NCBI GenBank assembly: GCA_019022495.1
Contig: JAFEKR010000019.1
Coordinates: 124,001 to 188,000, forward strand
Origin: Epichloe hybrida
Lineage: Eukaryota; Ascomycota; Sordariomycetes; Hypocreales; Clavicipitaceae
Direction: 5' to 3'
DNA length: 64,000 bases
Shown: positions 1 to 11,332 of the stretch, in pieces
How positions within the stretch are numbered: position 1 is the stretch's first letter
Layout of the letters: the number at the start of each line of letters is the position of its first letter
Program-made: the position numbers and the translations under genes
Notes under the pieces: generated by a model
Databases searched by the model: none
The model's input: the letters and a program-made list of their open reading frames with translations, nothing else
What the model was told of the DNA's origin: nothing

Positions 1-3000
1 CGACTCCCTCGGGCCGGGCTCAATATTCCATCATTGGCGCTTTGAGATGATTGAAATTACCGGCGGATTACGGATTAGATTCGGGGGGGAAGGGATTGCT
101 CGACGGAGTAATCCGTAATAGTACCGCAACATGTCTGTCTTCTGCCGATGCCGTCCGCGACAACGACCGCGGGCTGTTTGGCGCTTTGCACTGATACGGT
201 AGTGAGGTGTGAGTGAGTCTGCGCCTAAGAACTTGGAATATCACCTGGGACAGAGAATTGAAATAAAAATGCCAACAAATGACACGCTGCAATGACTATA
301 CGGAGCACTTCGCGAGAAACTCTCTTTGTCGTTATTTGTCATGGCGTCAAAATGGGGGTCGCCATTCTTGCTGGAAGTCACAAATTTGAAAGTGTCAAAA
401 TCCATGGTTGGAATCGAGCATCCACGTTCATGCGACTTATCAGCCGGCGCATGGCTGAGACATGGATGACCAATCGCTCATGAAGACTGAGCAAATTCTT
501 CGCCACAAGCGTTCTCCTAGGATCTGATAGCCGTGAATTTGGAAAGCAACATAATTATTACCTCGAGCCTACTCGTGAATAGGAGTTTGCATGTGTTGGC
601 CGGCTGCAACGTCGGAATTGTGGTGGAGGTGTTTTTGACAAGAATTCCTGTATTACGCCGTGCTCCGTAGTCCATAGAATCAATCAACAATCGATCCCAA
701 CAGTTCAATGTTCCTTGCAAACCCCGCCCAAAACCCCCAGCCAGGACAAGGACGAATCACAAGACGTACAATGCCGCGTCCGGATTACGATAAGTGGCAC
801 AAAAAGGCACGGCATCAACCGTCCATAGTTCTACAAAATGTTCCGTGTCACCGCGTTGAAATGTTCCGCAAGCGCAACTCCGGGATGCCCCTCCTTCTGT
901 GTCTTCTTCCTCGCAAGCAATGGCACTTTTGTTGGGTGCGGATATCCCCCATCAACCCTGACATGTTTGGGGAGGCCGCAGGATTTCGGCCACTTCTGGC
1001 CGCCTGTCTGACTATAGATTAATTAACACTGGTCGTTGGTGATTCAGAATCAAGAGCTGGTCGCTAATGCAAGATCTGGGTGCGGTTCGCCCCACTCTCA
1101 CAGCCCTCTCAGTCCAGTGAGTCCACACAGAGACGGACACGGGGACGTGGACTGAGCCCCCTTATCGTCTTGTCACAGAGCGCTCAGGCAGGCGACTGTG
1201 AGTCTGTGACTGATGGATCGATCCCCTTTGGCCAAGCCCTACCTTTTATGGCTACATGGCGGCGGACGGGTCGGGTCGTTCATGCGCGAGGGAAGACGTC
1301 GGGCCTTGTTGGCAATAGTTTGTGTGATGGCAATGTCGCCACCATGTATTCGCACAGTGGCGTGGAGTAGCCCCCGACTCCCGACTCCAAGCTATGTGAT
1401 AAGAATATCAAGCTTTTGACTACTAGCACTTTCCCCGAACGGCAGGGAATCACTCTTAATTAGCACCGGACTTTTTACTAAGCACTTACTACTAATATCA
1501 CTCTGATGCGGGCCGCCGGAGACTTAGTGGCCCTTCAATGGCCTGCTAGTTGGCGAGTTATCGGGGGGGGGGGGGGGCGACAGGCATGATGAAGTCGATC
1601 ATGGCGACCATCTTCACTTCCATTTCAAACCCTGTGACTATCCAGCTTGCTCAAACATGGTGTTCAGTGCTTGGCCACCCATTTCCTTATTTAAAGACGA
1701 ATAGAAATTCGTGGCTCGGCCGGTGATTGTTGGTAAATGAATAGGTGACCTGAGGGGAACAAACGACCCAAACAATGCGATACATTTGGATACAGTGACA
1801 GGAAGAAAGGCGCCCGCACGACCGCAAACTGGCGGTGGCTGGTGGCTGGTGTGGTTGGCCAGAGCTGTTGGCCGCCTCCCCTCTCTTGGAGGAGGTGACA
1901 AGGGTCAAGGGTATGCATGACGACGGGACCTTGTGAGACAGACACTTCTCCCCCCTCTTGCTTAGAGTCTTGCTTTATGGATTACGCTTAATACATATGT
2001 ATGGTTCAAAAGGCCGGTTCAGGTCATTAATTGATAATATGTATTTTCCTGAGTGGCTGTTTGACCAACCACATGTGCATTTCGAAAAGGGTCGTACCTT
2101 CCGCGCATGGTAAGCAATTGTCAACGTCTCACCATCCCGTGGGCCATTCGATGTTGCCCCGACAAGTTCCCTGTGGCAAGTGCAAGTGCAAGTGCAAGTG
2201 CAAGTGCAAGTGCAAGTGCGAGTGCGAGTGCAGATGCCTTGTTGGCTGCCCTTGCGGCCCGCGACGTGACTTGCAGACAACGGTGACGCCCGTTTCGACA
2301 CTTGCCAATTGACGCCATCAACGAACGTCCGCGCAAGTACTCACAACCCACGCCGGCTCTCTCGCAGACATGATCCATCGCCCTCGTAACTCGGACTGTA
2401 CACAATCGATCAACAAGACAGCCAAAGACCTCGGTCTGCAGGGGTCACTGTCGACTGGCAGCTGAGGCTCTGCAAACAACGGACGAGCACGATTTGCAAG
2501 TTGGGGGAAAGCACAGACGAGGGTTGTCTTGAAGGTGGACCACACCCTCTTTGACCTGCCTAAAGTTCTTGTCACGTAGTCCCTGTCCCCTCTCCCAGTC
2601 CCTGCTGTGGGCTACTCCTGACAGAGAAACAATCATCACCCAGACTTGGACGTGGACAAGTACATACGGAGTGCCGCCTCCATCTCGGTCGTTGCTCCTC
2701 CCCCAGCCTGCACCTGCATTAAAACTGAGCCCCTCCGTCCCATCATACCTGGCCGGGCCACATCCAGCCCTTTGCGACGTTGTTGCACCTTTGGCCAGCT
2801 AAATGCTTTCATCAATCTAGCTAGGCGCACGCAGCTACTTCAGATTCTCTAGCAATTTTCAGGAGCAAGCCACCAACACATGGTTGGCTCGGTATCACTT
2901 GACGGCATCAATCCGATCGACTTCACAGTGTTTCGTGGGTAAAAACAGCCCATCTTTTTCTCTTCGTCTGTCACTGAACATTTTCGAGTCGTTGGCCCCA

Positions 3001-3129
3001 AACAGAGCAAGGCATAAAATTGGCTCTGCCACCTGCTGGGAGCCTCAACGACACCACACCTCTCCGTATCATAGACTTGACAGACAAATACATCGTGGAA
3101 TCCCTTCTTCATCCGAAACCCCACTCGCA
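1..3129. other. Gene-poor left end; 5' region of the first gene
   Basis: I find no coding sequence that I can support here. The open frames are short, lie in several frames on both strands and have low-complexity translations. A run of about 15 G lies near 1564-1577 and a hexanucleotide microsatellite at 2176-2229. The last 250 bases or so are probably the leader of the SDR gene that starts at 3130. A species-specific gene with several introns cannot be excluded. Confidence 0.5.
2176..2229. repeat. (GCAAGT)n hexanucleotide microsatellite
   Basis: Seven perfect GCAAGT units are followed by two GCGAGT variants. The array lies in a non-coding stretch. It opens long artificial reading frames on both strands (Cys-Lys repeats on plus, Leu-Ala repeats on minus), which should not be taken for genes. 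Confidence 0.9.
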
Positions 3130-4446
3130 ATGGCTGACGACAAGCCGTCGGTTCTGATTATTGGAGGGTTGGGTTATGTTGGCCGATTCTTGGCCCTCCA
3201 CATCCACCAGAACAAATTGGCCTCAGAAGTGCGATTAGTGGACAAAGTGCTGCCACAGCTTGCCTGGCTTGGACCCGAATTTTCCGAGGCATGCTCTCAA
3301 GACAAGTTTATGCAAGCAGATGCCAGCAGACCTGGTGAGTTTGAATTCTTGATTCATCTGGCATGGCACTTCTTTTTCCACTACATTAGGAGGGCTTTAC
3401 AATCGACCGAAAAAGAATTCGCTGACGATGAGCTGCCCATTTTAGAAGGACTGGCCAGAATATTTGACCGGGAAAATGGCAAGGAATGGGACTACGTTTT
3501 CAACTGTGGTGGTGAAACAAGGTACTCGCAAGAATATGAGGTCTACAAGTTGAGATCTCTAAACCTCTCGTTGGCGGTGGGCAAAGAAGCCGCCAAACGC
3601 AAAGTGAAAGCGTTTGTTGAGCTTAGCACCGGCATGGTGTATAAGTCGGACTCATCGCCTAGCAAAGAGACCGACAAGTTGAAGCCATGGAGCAAAATTG
3701 CGGTTTTCAAGTTGCAGGCTGAGGAAGAACTGGCCAAGATAGAAGGGTGAGTTCGCTGCCCACCCCCCTTTTGCTGAGATGACACCAAGCTGACCACCAA
3801 TCGTTGTTGCACCTGTTGCAGACTTCAATTGATTGTTGTTCGCTTGCCACACGTGTATGGCCCGTACGCATCACAGTGGGTGGCCACAGCACTGTGTATG
3901 GCTCGTGTTTATCAGCACTTGGGAGGGGAGATGAAATGGCTTTGGACGAAAGATCTTCGAACCAACACAGTCCATATCCACGATGCAGCGCGGGCGCTCT
4001 GGGACATTGCTGCATGGTACGATGCCGGCAAGGCTAATTGGAACTCGTCTGAAATGGGCCAAGTCCCAACTTTCAACGTTGTCGACAAGGGTGAGACAAA
4101 TCAAGGAAAAATGGCTGCTATCATTGGAGAGATCTTCAAGATCGAGACAGGTTTCCAAGGCCAGCTGATCAGCACATTTGCTCGCATGAACCTTGATAGT
4201 GTGGTGGACGACGTCAATGACGAGATACTTGGCCCTTGGGCTGAATTGCTTGCAGACGCCGGCATCACGCGACCCGGCCCTCTCACTCCGTTTATGGAGA
4301 AGGAGCTTCTCAAGGACACAGATCTCAGCATGGACGGCAGTCGATTAGACAAATTGCTCGACTTCAAGTACGAGCAACCGGTGCTGACTAAGGAACTCAT
4401 AGAGGAGGTGATCGAAAGTTACAAGAAGATGAACTGGTGGCCATGA
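3130..4446 (+). CDS. NAD(P)-dependent epimerase/dehydratase-like SDR protein
   Basis: Three exons, 3130-3334, 3446-3746 and 3822-4446, give 376 aa. The 111-nt first intron (gtgagt...ttttag) is a multiple of three, so the frame reads through it; removing it joins ASRP to EGLARIF, which looks natural. The N-terminus has a Rossmann NAD(P)-binding motif (GGLGYVG, residues about 12-18). Later come YVFNCGGET, an STGMVY strand and RLPHVYGPYASQWVATA, typical of extended SDRs. The usual YxxxK catalytic tyrosine is not obvious: the region reads WSKIAVFKLQ, so the enzyme may be atypical. No signal peptide or membrane segment is seen, so it is probably cytosolic. The substrate is unknown. The start is the first ATG of the Rossmann frame; ORF upstream of it is unlikely to be translated. 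Confidence 0.85.
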
Positions 4447-5922
4447 TGCTGCAGTGAGTCTTCCAATTTTGCGAGCATAAATTTCGACCTGATATGGATG
4501 TTTTGTCCTTTGTCAATCGCCCTTCGCTGCAGAGAGTAGGGGTTACAATAAAATGGTTGATGGCAGCAGCAGGAGCTCGGACAGACAAAGACAGATACTA
4601 TCACAGGGCTTGGCGTGCATTCCCATACGGAGGCAAAGGTGGCAGTTGTTGGAATTTTTATTCCCCCCTTCTTTAATCAAATAGGTCGAGCAGGGAAAGC
4701 TTGGCATTGTACGGGTACAGATGGTTTGGTCAAGCATGGAAGAGACCACGAATTGGGCGCATGAATATGATCAAAGTATCCCATAGCATTGAGACCTCGG
4801 TTTGTCCTTTCTCACTTGACACATGCAAATGATTGGTCTTTGCGGTAGTGGCAACACCCCCCCCCCAACCATCCCATCCCAAAGTATTAGCCCCTGTATC
4901 TGATCATGTGACGCCGGTCCTTCGTTATCATGGCATTATGACAAGGGGTTGCTTTGGAGATAGAGTTGAAGCAGTGTGGCTATGGTGAGACTTGCAAATG
5001 TCGAAATCATGCACGAAGAAGGATGGATGAATGGATTCGGTTTATATGAGTAGTAGTAGCCCACCGACGGCAACCCAGTACATGAGTACGTCAACACGCC
5101 AGGAAGATCCATTCCATTTCCATCCCGTCATTACCTGCCCATAATAATTGATGAGGATGATAGCAGGAGCGAAGGAATATATGTCTGATCTGATCTACGA
5201 GATGACCGGTGCTTACCTGACCTATGACACCGGAACGGAAGTATGAAGTACACACGGATCTTGGCGCCCATGGTATGTACATGTACATACATGTAGGTGT
5301 TTGCATGTAGAAGGGGCCGGGTGGGTTCCAGATGGGTGCAGGGGATCGCAATGCTATTTGTGCGATGGCCGTCCTTGAAGCCCACAATCATGCTTGCAGG
5401 CAAGGGCGACTGAACAGAGTGGCGGGGAGCGCGAGATCCGACTCGCTGGGTGGGAGGTGGTGCCCTCGGTCAACATCGCAGATCCAATTTATTCGCGAGC
5501 TTGTTGAATCAAAAATGGGCTTGACGGTGCCAACCTGGCCAGCCTTGCGAGCCCAGCCCCTGCGGCCCCTTGTCCGCGCCATTCCACTCTGACCACTCTA
5601 CAGTTGTTGGGGAGCTCAGCGCTTGTGACAGCCTATTATAATAACTCACCAGGACCCGGCATACACATCATCGTGCCTGCAACGCGTGGATGTCTTCACA
5701 GACTACGGACTACGGAGTAAGACAGACCATCCCAATTTCTATAAAGATCCACAATCTCTCCTTCCTCTCCCCTCTTTCTTATTTGCTCCATTCTCCGTTC
5801 CCCATATTCTTGAAAGCCACGGCCGACGCAAAAAGGCACTCCCGACCGACCGACCTGCCCCCCCTTGCCCCTCCCTCCTCGCAGTTCTCTCAAATCAACC
5901 ACTTCGATTACTTTTTGACACC
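4447..5922. other. Intergenic, no gene seen
   Basis: This is the 3' flank of the SDR gene and promoter of the small conserved protein gene that starts at 5923. It holds a C-run near 4857-4868 and a CT-rich stretch just before the next start (about 5757-5880), common in fungal promoters and leaders. Open frames here overlap each other and have no recognisable protein features. Confidence 0.5.
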
Positions 5923-6738
5923 ATGGCTGCCCCGCCGGAAAAGACTTTGAAGAACCTCAACGGACGGTGGACTGTGGTATGTTGCTAAAGACTTCACTCC
6001 ACCTTGACAAGGATAATATGTGTGGGCTATGCGACACACTCGCTAGTCGCGCTCGTGAGGAGGGGGTTGCATCATCATCATGTACACATTATTGCCCTTC
6101 TGGTGCTTATACATATGCGTCTTTGCCCTTTTTTATATTCTGCCCTAGGGCATGGCGCCAGTAACGCGACGCCCCGATCGCGACCCCATACTCCTGGAGC
6201 GACGACTAACATGGAGTATGAACAGGATTCGCAACTGTCCGAGTCCGTCGACCCCGCCTTGGTCATCCAGGGTATTGGGTACGTGATTCGTACGGCAATC
6301 AGCTATGCCACCATTACCATTACCGTCAACCAGTATGAAGCTCCTCCAAAGCCTCCTAACGAGTCTACCGAGACATTTACCCACATCGATATCAACCAGT
6401 CAGCGTCTGGTTTGACCAGCACCCAAGAGAATCGTTGCGTGGACGACACGGAGCGCGAACACTCCGACTGGCTGTTTGGAACAGTCAAGGGTCGCACCAA
6501 ATGGGTCTCACTGGACGAAGTAGAAGACACCTATTTGAAGAACGGTTGGGAGGTTGAGGGCGACGGCAAGTTCATCCTGGGCCACGTCGAGAACCAGGAT
6601 AGTGGTTGGACGGCCGATCAGCTCTGGGGTTTCCAGATTGTCAATGGCGAGCGCCGTTACTGCCGCAATACTGTTGTCGCCAAGGGTGATCAGCGCGCTG
6701 AATTCCGCCTTGTCTACAGCTACGCAGGGGAGCAATGA
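5923..6738 (+). CDS. Small conserved fungal protein, possibly lipocalin-like
   Basis: Two exons, 5923-5976 and 6226-6738, encode 188 aa. The 249-nt intron has a gtatgt donor, a gactaac branch-like sequence near 6206 and ends at aacag. The N-terminus (EKTLKNLNGRWTV) joins DSQLSESVDPALVIQGIGYV and then alternating polar and hydrophobic strands such as ITITVNQYE and THIDINQSASG, followed by DWLFGTVKGRTKWVSLDEVED and GWTADQLWGFQIVNGERRY. I recognise this pattern from a widespread ascomycete family with no assigned function. The opening NLNGRW motif and the run of strands suggest a small beta-barrel of the lipocalin/fatty-acid-binding kind, which is inference. No signal peptide or membrane segment is visible, so it is probably soluble and intracellular. 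Confidence 0.8.
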
Positions 6739-7433
6739 GGAAATAGGGTCGGCGTGGATCTTACTTGAGGGACTCCTGAAAACTGATCTTCAAGCCCTTA
6801 AACAGTGTCTGAACGAAGATGACCACAGAAACTGCCGGGTGGTCTGGTTTAGACGTGGAGCGCACTTGCTGATATCCACAACCTCTTTGTCCAACTGCAA
6901 TCAATGTAACGATGATTACACCAACCGTGCAGTTTTCGACACCGTTCCCCCTTACACCTCCCCGCACATGCCTCGGCCGCCCCCCACTTACAAGACTACA
7001 AATCAACGCTGAACTGCTTTTGGGCTTTCGGATTGACACGCTTTCGGACATTGCAAAGCGAAAAATAATATACCTGCCAGTGGCCGCCTGTCGTCTTGTT
7101 ACAACTTGTCGGCTACGCTGCTCTCTGGGAATTACATCGAGTGAAGAACAGCTGATATCATGCTGTCCCTAAGTAGAAACGCGGGAGGTGTTTACATGTA
7201 GAGGATTTGATTCGCGGCTCAACTCATTTTGAATATTAGGTACTGGCTCGTAGAGCCATGTGAGATGTCGATCCTGCAAGGTTATTGTGGATTCGTCGTC
7301 AAAAGCCCCTGAGTTGTGGAAATTAGCCGTCTATGCACGGATTACAAATCGCCCTCACGCTCAAGAGTCTCTGGTAAATAAATGTCTAGGCCCGTGATGT
7401 AGTATGTCCAACTCGTCGTCCAACAGTCGTCAT
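6739..7433. other. Convergent intergenic region
   Basis: The 3' ends of the small conserved protein gene (plus) and the CBS-domain gene (minus) face each other here. I see no further gene. A frame on plus (about 6912-7172) has no protein-like features. Confidence 0.5.
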
Positions 7434-8066
7434 TCAGGCAGGACGTCTTTTGACAAATTCTTCTAGGTCTTGGGCCGTGGCAACGCCCAGCACAAATCTT
7501 CTGTTCTCATCCGTGATAACGGCGAATTCTTGTTTCCAAGGACCATCCGCCTCACCGCCTCGGAAGAACGCCTCCAAGTGTTCCAGCGGCGTCTCCATGG
7601 TAATGACTTGATATCTTCGGCCTTTTCTCTTGAAGCGGGTCATTGCCGCAGAGAGAGGGTCGTCGGGCTTGACATTGCCGCTGTCTATTTGGGCTTGAAG
7701 ATGAGGCATTGAAATATACCCGAGAAGTGCGCGCGTCTCGGAATCGACAACGGTCAGGTGGGTGTATTCGCGCTCGAAGGCAGAGAGGAGAGCGGGTGAG
7801 ATGGCATCAGAGGGGTTCAGAGACAGGGCCGCTGGGGGATCCAGGTCTTCGACGGTAGCCTGCGATAGACAGTGACTCTGTCAGCGCTCATGTTTGGAGT
7901 GGACGTGTCATGGGAGATGTGACGCCGGACGTTGCTGTGCGCACAGCACATTTGAAAGAACAAGGCGGCGATCGAGACGTACCCCGCGATACCTTGAGGA
8001 CCATTTTGACTCGAAGGATTTGCCGAGGCTGTTGACCACCGGCGAGGTCCCGACTTGTGCAGCCAT
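7434..8066 (-). CDS. Tandem CBS-domain protein
   Basis: Two exons on minus, 8066-7983 and 7859-7434, encode 169 aa; the 123-nt intron runs from gtacgt to tcgcag. After a short leader (MAAQVGTSPVVNSL) and the junction YRG/ATVEDLDPP there are two CBS motifs. The first runs to SETRALLGYISMPHLQ and the second from YQVITMETPLEHLEAFF to RRFVLGVATAQDLEEFV. CBS pairs bind adenosine nucleotides and usually regulate a partner. This is the short stand-alone fungal form with no catalytic domain attached, so calling it cystathionine beta-synthase would be wrong. It is probably soluble. The partner is unknown. Confidence 0.85.
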
Positions 8067-8773
8067 GATGACCTGGTTCGCCTCGGAAAGTCAATCGCGA
8101 TAGCTGGGAGCTCGGTTGGTTTGTGGCAATAAAATGAGACGCTGTTCCGGCGATAAACGGTCCGACAGAGTTGGAGCTTTTACGCCGGGAACCAGACGGT
8201 ATCACGACGTTGTCGAAATTTCTTGCTGGTGGAGCATGAAATGGTGGGGGCGACTCGGCGGATCGCTCAGTCCGTCCTTCCTTCCTTGGCTTGAGCCTCG
8301 CTGTGCGGGCTGGCTTACCCAATAATAACAGGAGGTACAACTTGCCTGTAAACCAGAGCTGGACAAACTGCGGAGTCTGGGACGAGTTGCAGGGACGGAC
8401 GGCAATTCATTGATATGGCTAGGCATATATTGGAATAATGGAAAAATAGCCACATTGAACGAAATGAAATAAACATAAATAATTTCTATGGCCACAGGAT
8501 GAGCGAAGAGGATCCCGAATAATATGACGGCGACAGGTAATGTCACCATATTGCAGCAGGGCAGGTGCGACCGGATGGTTGCTGGCACTGCCGCTGGACG
8601 AGTGTCATGGCCGGCGCCCACTCCCGTTAAGTCCGGCCCTTCGTGTTTTCCCCTTCTTGTCTATCCGCTACCTATAACCATACTCCATCTGGTGAGAATT
8701 TAGTCGCCAGAACACAAGCACTCTCAACGAAACTCAGATTTAACACACTCTCGCTTTCCAGCTCCCAGTCATC
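8067..8773. other. Divergent promoter region
   Basis: This stretch separates the CBS-domain gene (minus) from the phosphate-carrier gene (plus) and must carry both promoters. Open frames on both strands have no domain features. I see no RNA gene or repeat. Confidence 0.5.
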
Positions 8774-10037
8774 ATGTCGCATCCTTTCCCACGCCCCGAA
8801 ACCCTCCTGGGCTCATTCTACTCGGCAACAGAAAGGAAGTCCTCCAAGCCCACGCCATTCCAAGCTCGACCTGAGTTCTACGGTGTCTACTCCGTAGTGG
8901 AGGATGCGAAAGGCAAGGCCAAGAAACTCAGTGCTGAAGCCACCAAAGAGTTCGAAAAAGCAAGTTCTGCTGCTCAAGCCAAAGCGGGAAACATCGAGTT
9001 ATACTCTGGCAAGTATTATGCTGCTTGTACTTTCGGTGGATTACTTGCCTGCGTAAGTGTCTATGGTTGCGTTTCCATATTCTGTCTCGTTGGAGATCAT
9101 TGACTCATTGCTCTAAATTGACTAGGGTCTCACCCATACTATCGTGACTCCGCTCGATCTTGTCAAGACTCGCCGCCAGGTTGATTCGAAACTGTACAAA
9201 GGCAACTTTCAGGCATGGGGCAAGATATTCCGTGCCGAAGGGTTTCGTGGTATCATGACTGGATGGAGCCCTACCTTTTTCGGCTATAGTGCCCAGGGTG
9301 CTTTCAAGTATGGATGGTATGAGTATTTCAAAAAGACGTACAGTGATATGGCAGGGCCAGAGGCTGCGTACAAGTATAAAACTGGCCTGTACCTTGCAGC
9401 CTCCGCCTCGGCCGAGTTCTTGGCCGACCTTGCTCTGTGTCCTTTTGAAGCAGTCAAGGTGCGAATGCAGGGAACTATCCCCAACCCTTATACGGGCACA
9501 ATCAATGGAATCGGTGCTGTTACAGCAAAGGAAGGGTTCTCAGGCCTGTACAAGGGATTGTATCCTTTGTGGGGCCGCCAAATCCCTTACACCATGATGA
9601 AATTTGCATCATTCGAGACTATTGTGGAAATAATCTATGATCGACTCCCAGGACAAAAGAGCGACTATAGTAAAGCTGCTCAGACAGGAGTGTCCTTCAG
9701 CGGTGGCTACCTGGCTGGTATTTTATGCGCCATCGTCTCACACCCCGCAGATGTTATGGTCAGCAAGCTCAACACCAATCGAGCATCTGGAGAGGCATTT
9801 GGGTCCGCTCTAGGCCGCATTTACAAGGACATCGGTTTTGGAGGACTTTGGAATGGTCTGCCCGTTCGAATTGTCATGATTGGTACCTTGACTGGCCTTC
9901 AGTGGATGATATATGTAAGTTTCTCTCCATCAGCGGGAGTTACTCAAGTTTCATGCTAACTACTCTTCAAGGATTACTTCAAAATTTTCATGGGTCTGCC
10001 GACGACGGGTGGCCCTCCTCCCTCGGAGAAGAAGTAG
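8774..10037 (+). CDS. PIC2: Mitochondrial phosphate carrier protein
   Basis: Three exons, 8774-9052, 9126-9914 and 9972-10037, encode 377 aa; all introns are phase 0. The protein is a mitochondrial solute carrier with three repeats, each marked by a Px(D/E)xx(K/V) signature: TPLDLVKTRRQ, CPFEAVKVRMQ and HPADVMVSKLN. The sequence between them (GWSPTFFGYSAQGAFKYGWYEYFKK, shortened here in sense to the SAQGAFKYGWYE core) is typical of inorganic phosphate carriers (yeast Mir1/Pic2, mammalian SLC25A3). It should import phosphate for ATP synthesis across the inner membrane. The first 80 residues or so before the first repeat resemble the processed leader of phosphate carriers. The yeast name is used for the closest family; orthology to Pic2 rather than Mir1 is not proven. 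Confidence 0.93.
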
Positions 10038-10200
10038 AGTTCAAGTCATGTTAGCCAGGGTGACTGGTGGCAACAAATGTGATGTTCTTTTGCGGCTCCA
10101 TCTTGTACCACAGACGGGGTTGAATTGATTTTTCGTCTGGTTTTTCTGTAATTTGCCCTACATGGTAATAATCATACCGTTTCGATGCTCGACCGGATTT

Positions 10201-10238
10201 CACACACACACACACACACACACAGACACACACACACA
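10201..10238. repeat. (CA)n dinucleotide microsatellite
   Basis: A nearly perfect CA repeat of 38 bases with one G interruption lies in the 3' flank of the phosphate-carrier gene. Confidence 0.95.
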
Positions 10239-11290
10239 TTCTTTTTTGCAATTATAATCTGATGATATCGTTCACCTGAGATACTGTTGACATGAATGGG
10301 GTTGTGAGCTATTAGGACGGCAATGATGGCCGCAAGATGCCTACATTAACATTGCACACGGTGCATAATATGCCAGGCAGCTGGTATCAAGTCCGTTACT
10401 GGATCCATTTTGCATGCATGCGCCGTGTTGGCCGGCGGGACAGAACAGGATGGAGCTGGTCTTGGATTTCCTAGCCTACCTACGGATTACATGTACAGTG
10501 GGTGTAGTTCGACACGGCTTACTGGGGCCTTGGCGCACTCAAAAGCGATGAGACGAACGCTTCTCGTGCCTCTGACCAGGACCAAAGACGTCTAGTTTTG
10601 GGGGCTGGTGGCGTCAGGGAATAAATATCCCGAAGAATGATCCCGTCGGACCAGCGCAGCTCCTCAGTTGTTGTAAAGGGGGATACGGACTAGTCAAGAA
10701 GAACCTTGTCTGGATTGAATCCCGCATTAATATCGTGTAGAGAGCCATGCCGCGCGGTATCGACCCGTTACTATTAGAGGAAGCCCCGCCAATGCGCGCA
10801 CTTGTTGGGTCCCATTGGGAATGTGAGTGAGGCAGATGACCCGAGATAGCTTGGGCTTGGCGAACCCGAGCGAACAAGGCCGGCCGTGGAAAGTTGGAAA
10901 CGTTGGAAACGCTGGTGAGTCGGATTTTTCCTGGGCGTCAGCAGATGGGAACAAGGAAGGCCCCCCCCCCCTCTCTTGTCCCTCTTCCCTCTTGTCCCTC
11001 TTGTCCCTCTTGTTGGTTGCGCTCCACGCCACACCATCCCTCCGCTTTGGGCGCAATCAGGCCAACCTGCGCCCCCGTCTCTCGGCTTCGTCAACTCTCC
11101 CCTTGGCTACGGGTTTGAGCTCTTCATCAACCCGCTCGCTACTCGACCCGACGCCGCCTCGCAACTGCTTCCATGCGAATGACAATCAGCTCTACTTGCC
11201 ATCGTCGGTGTATCGCGGGTGCCGCGCAGCTGGGGCTGCCAATTCCACCCAGCTGCTGAGACGAAACGACGCGCTCGTGCTCGGTAGACT

Positions 11291-11319
11291 ACGACGACGA
11301 CGACGACGACGACGACGAC
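11291..11319. repeat. (ACG)n triplet repeat in the creB leader
   Basis: About ten ACG units end 13 bases before the creB start codon at 11333, so they probably lie in the 5' untranslated region. The length is likely to vary between strains. Confidence 0.9.
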
Positions 11320-11332
11320 AAACAGCGCAGTC

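Larger units (their letters stand above)
10038..11332. other. Intergenic: carrier 3' flank and creB promoter
   Basis: No gene is supported. The stretch holds a CA microsatellite (10201-10238), a 12-base C-run near 10961 followed by repeated CCCTCTTGT-like units (10975-11010), and an ACG triplet repeat just before the creB start. Pyrimidine-rich DNA of this kind is common in fungal promoters. Frames spanning the triplets are repeat artefacts. Confidence 0.55.

Noticed and set aside
7434..8066. Cystathionine beta-synthase
   Set aside because: Only the two CBS regulatory motifs are present; there is no PLP-binding catalytic domain.
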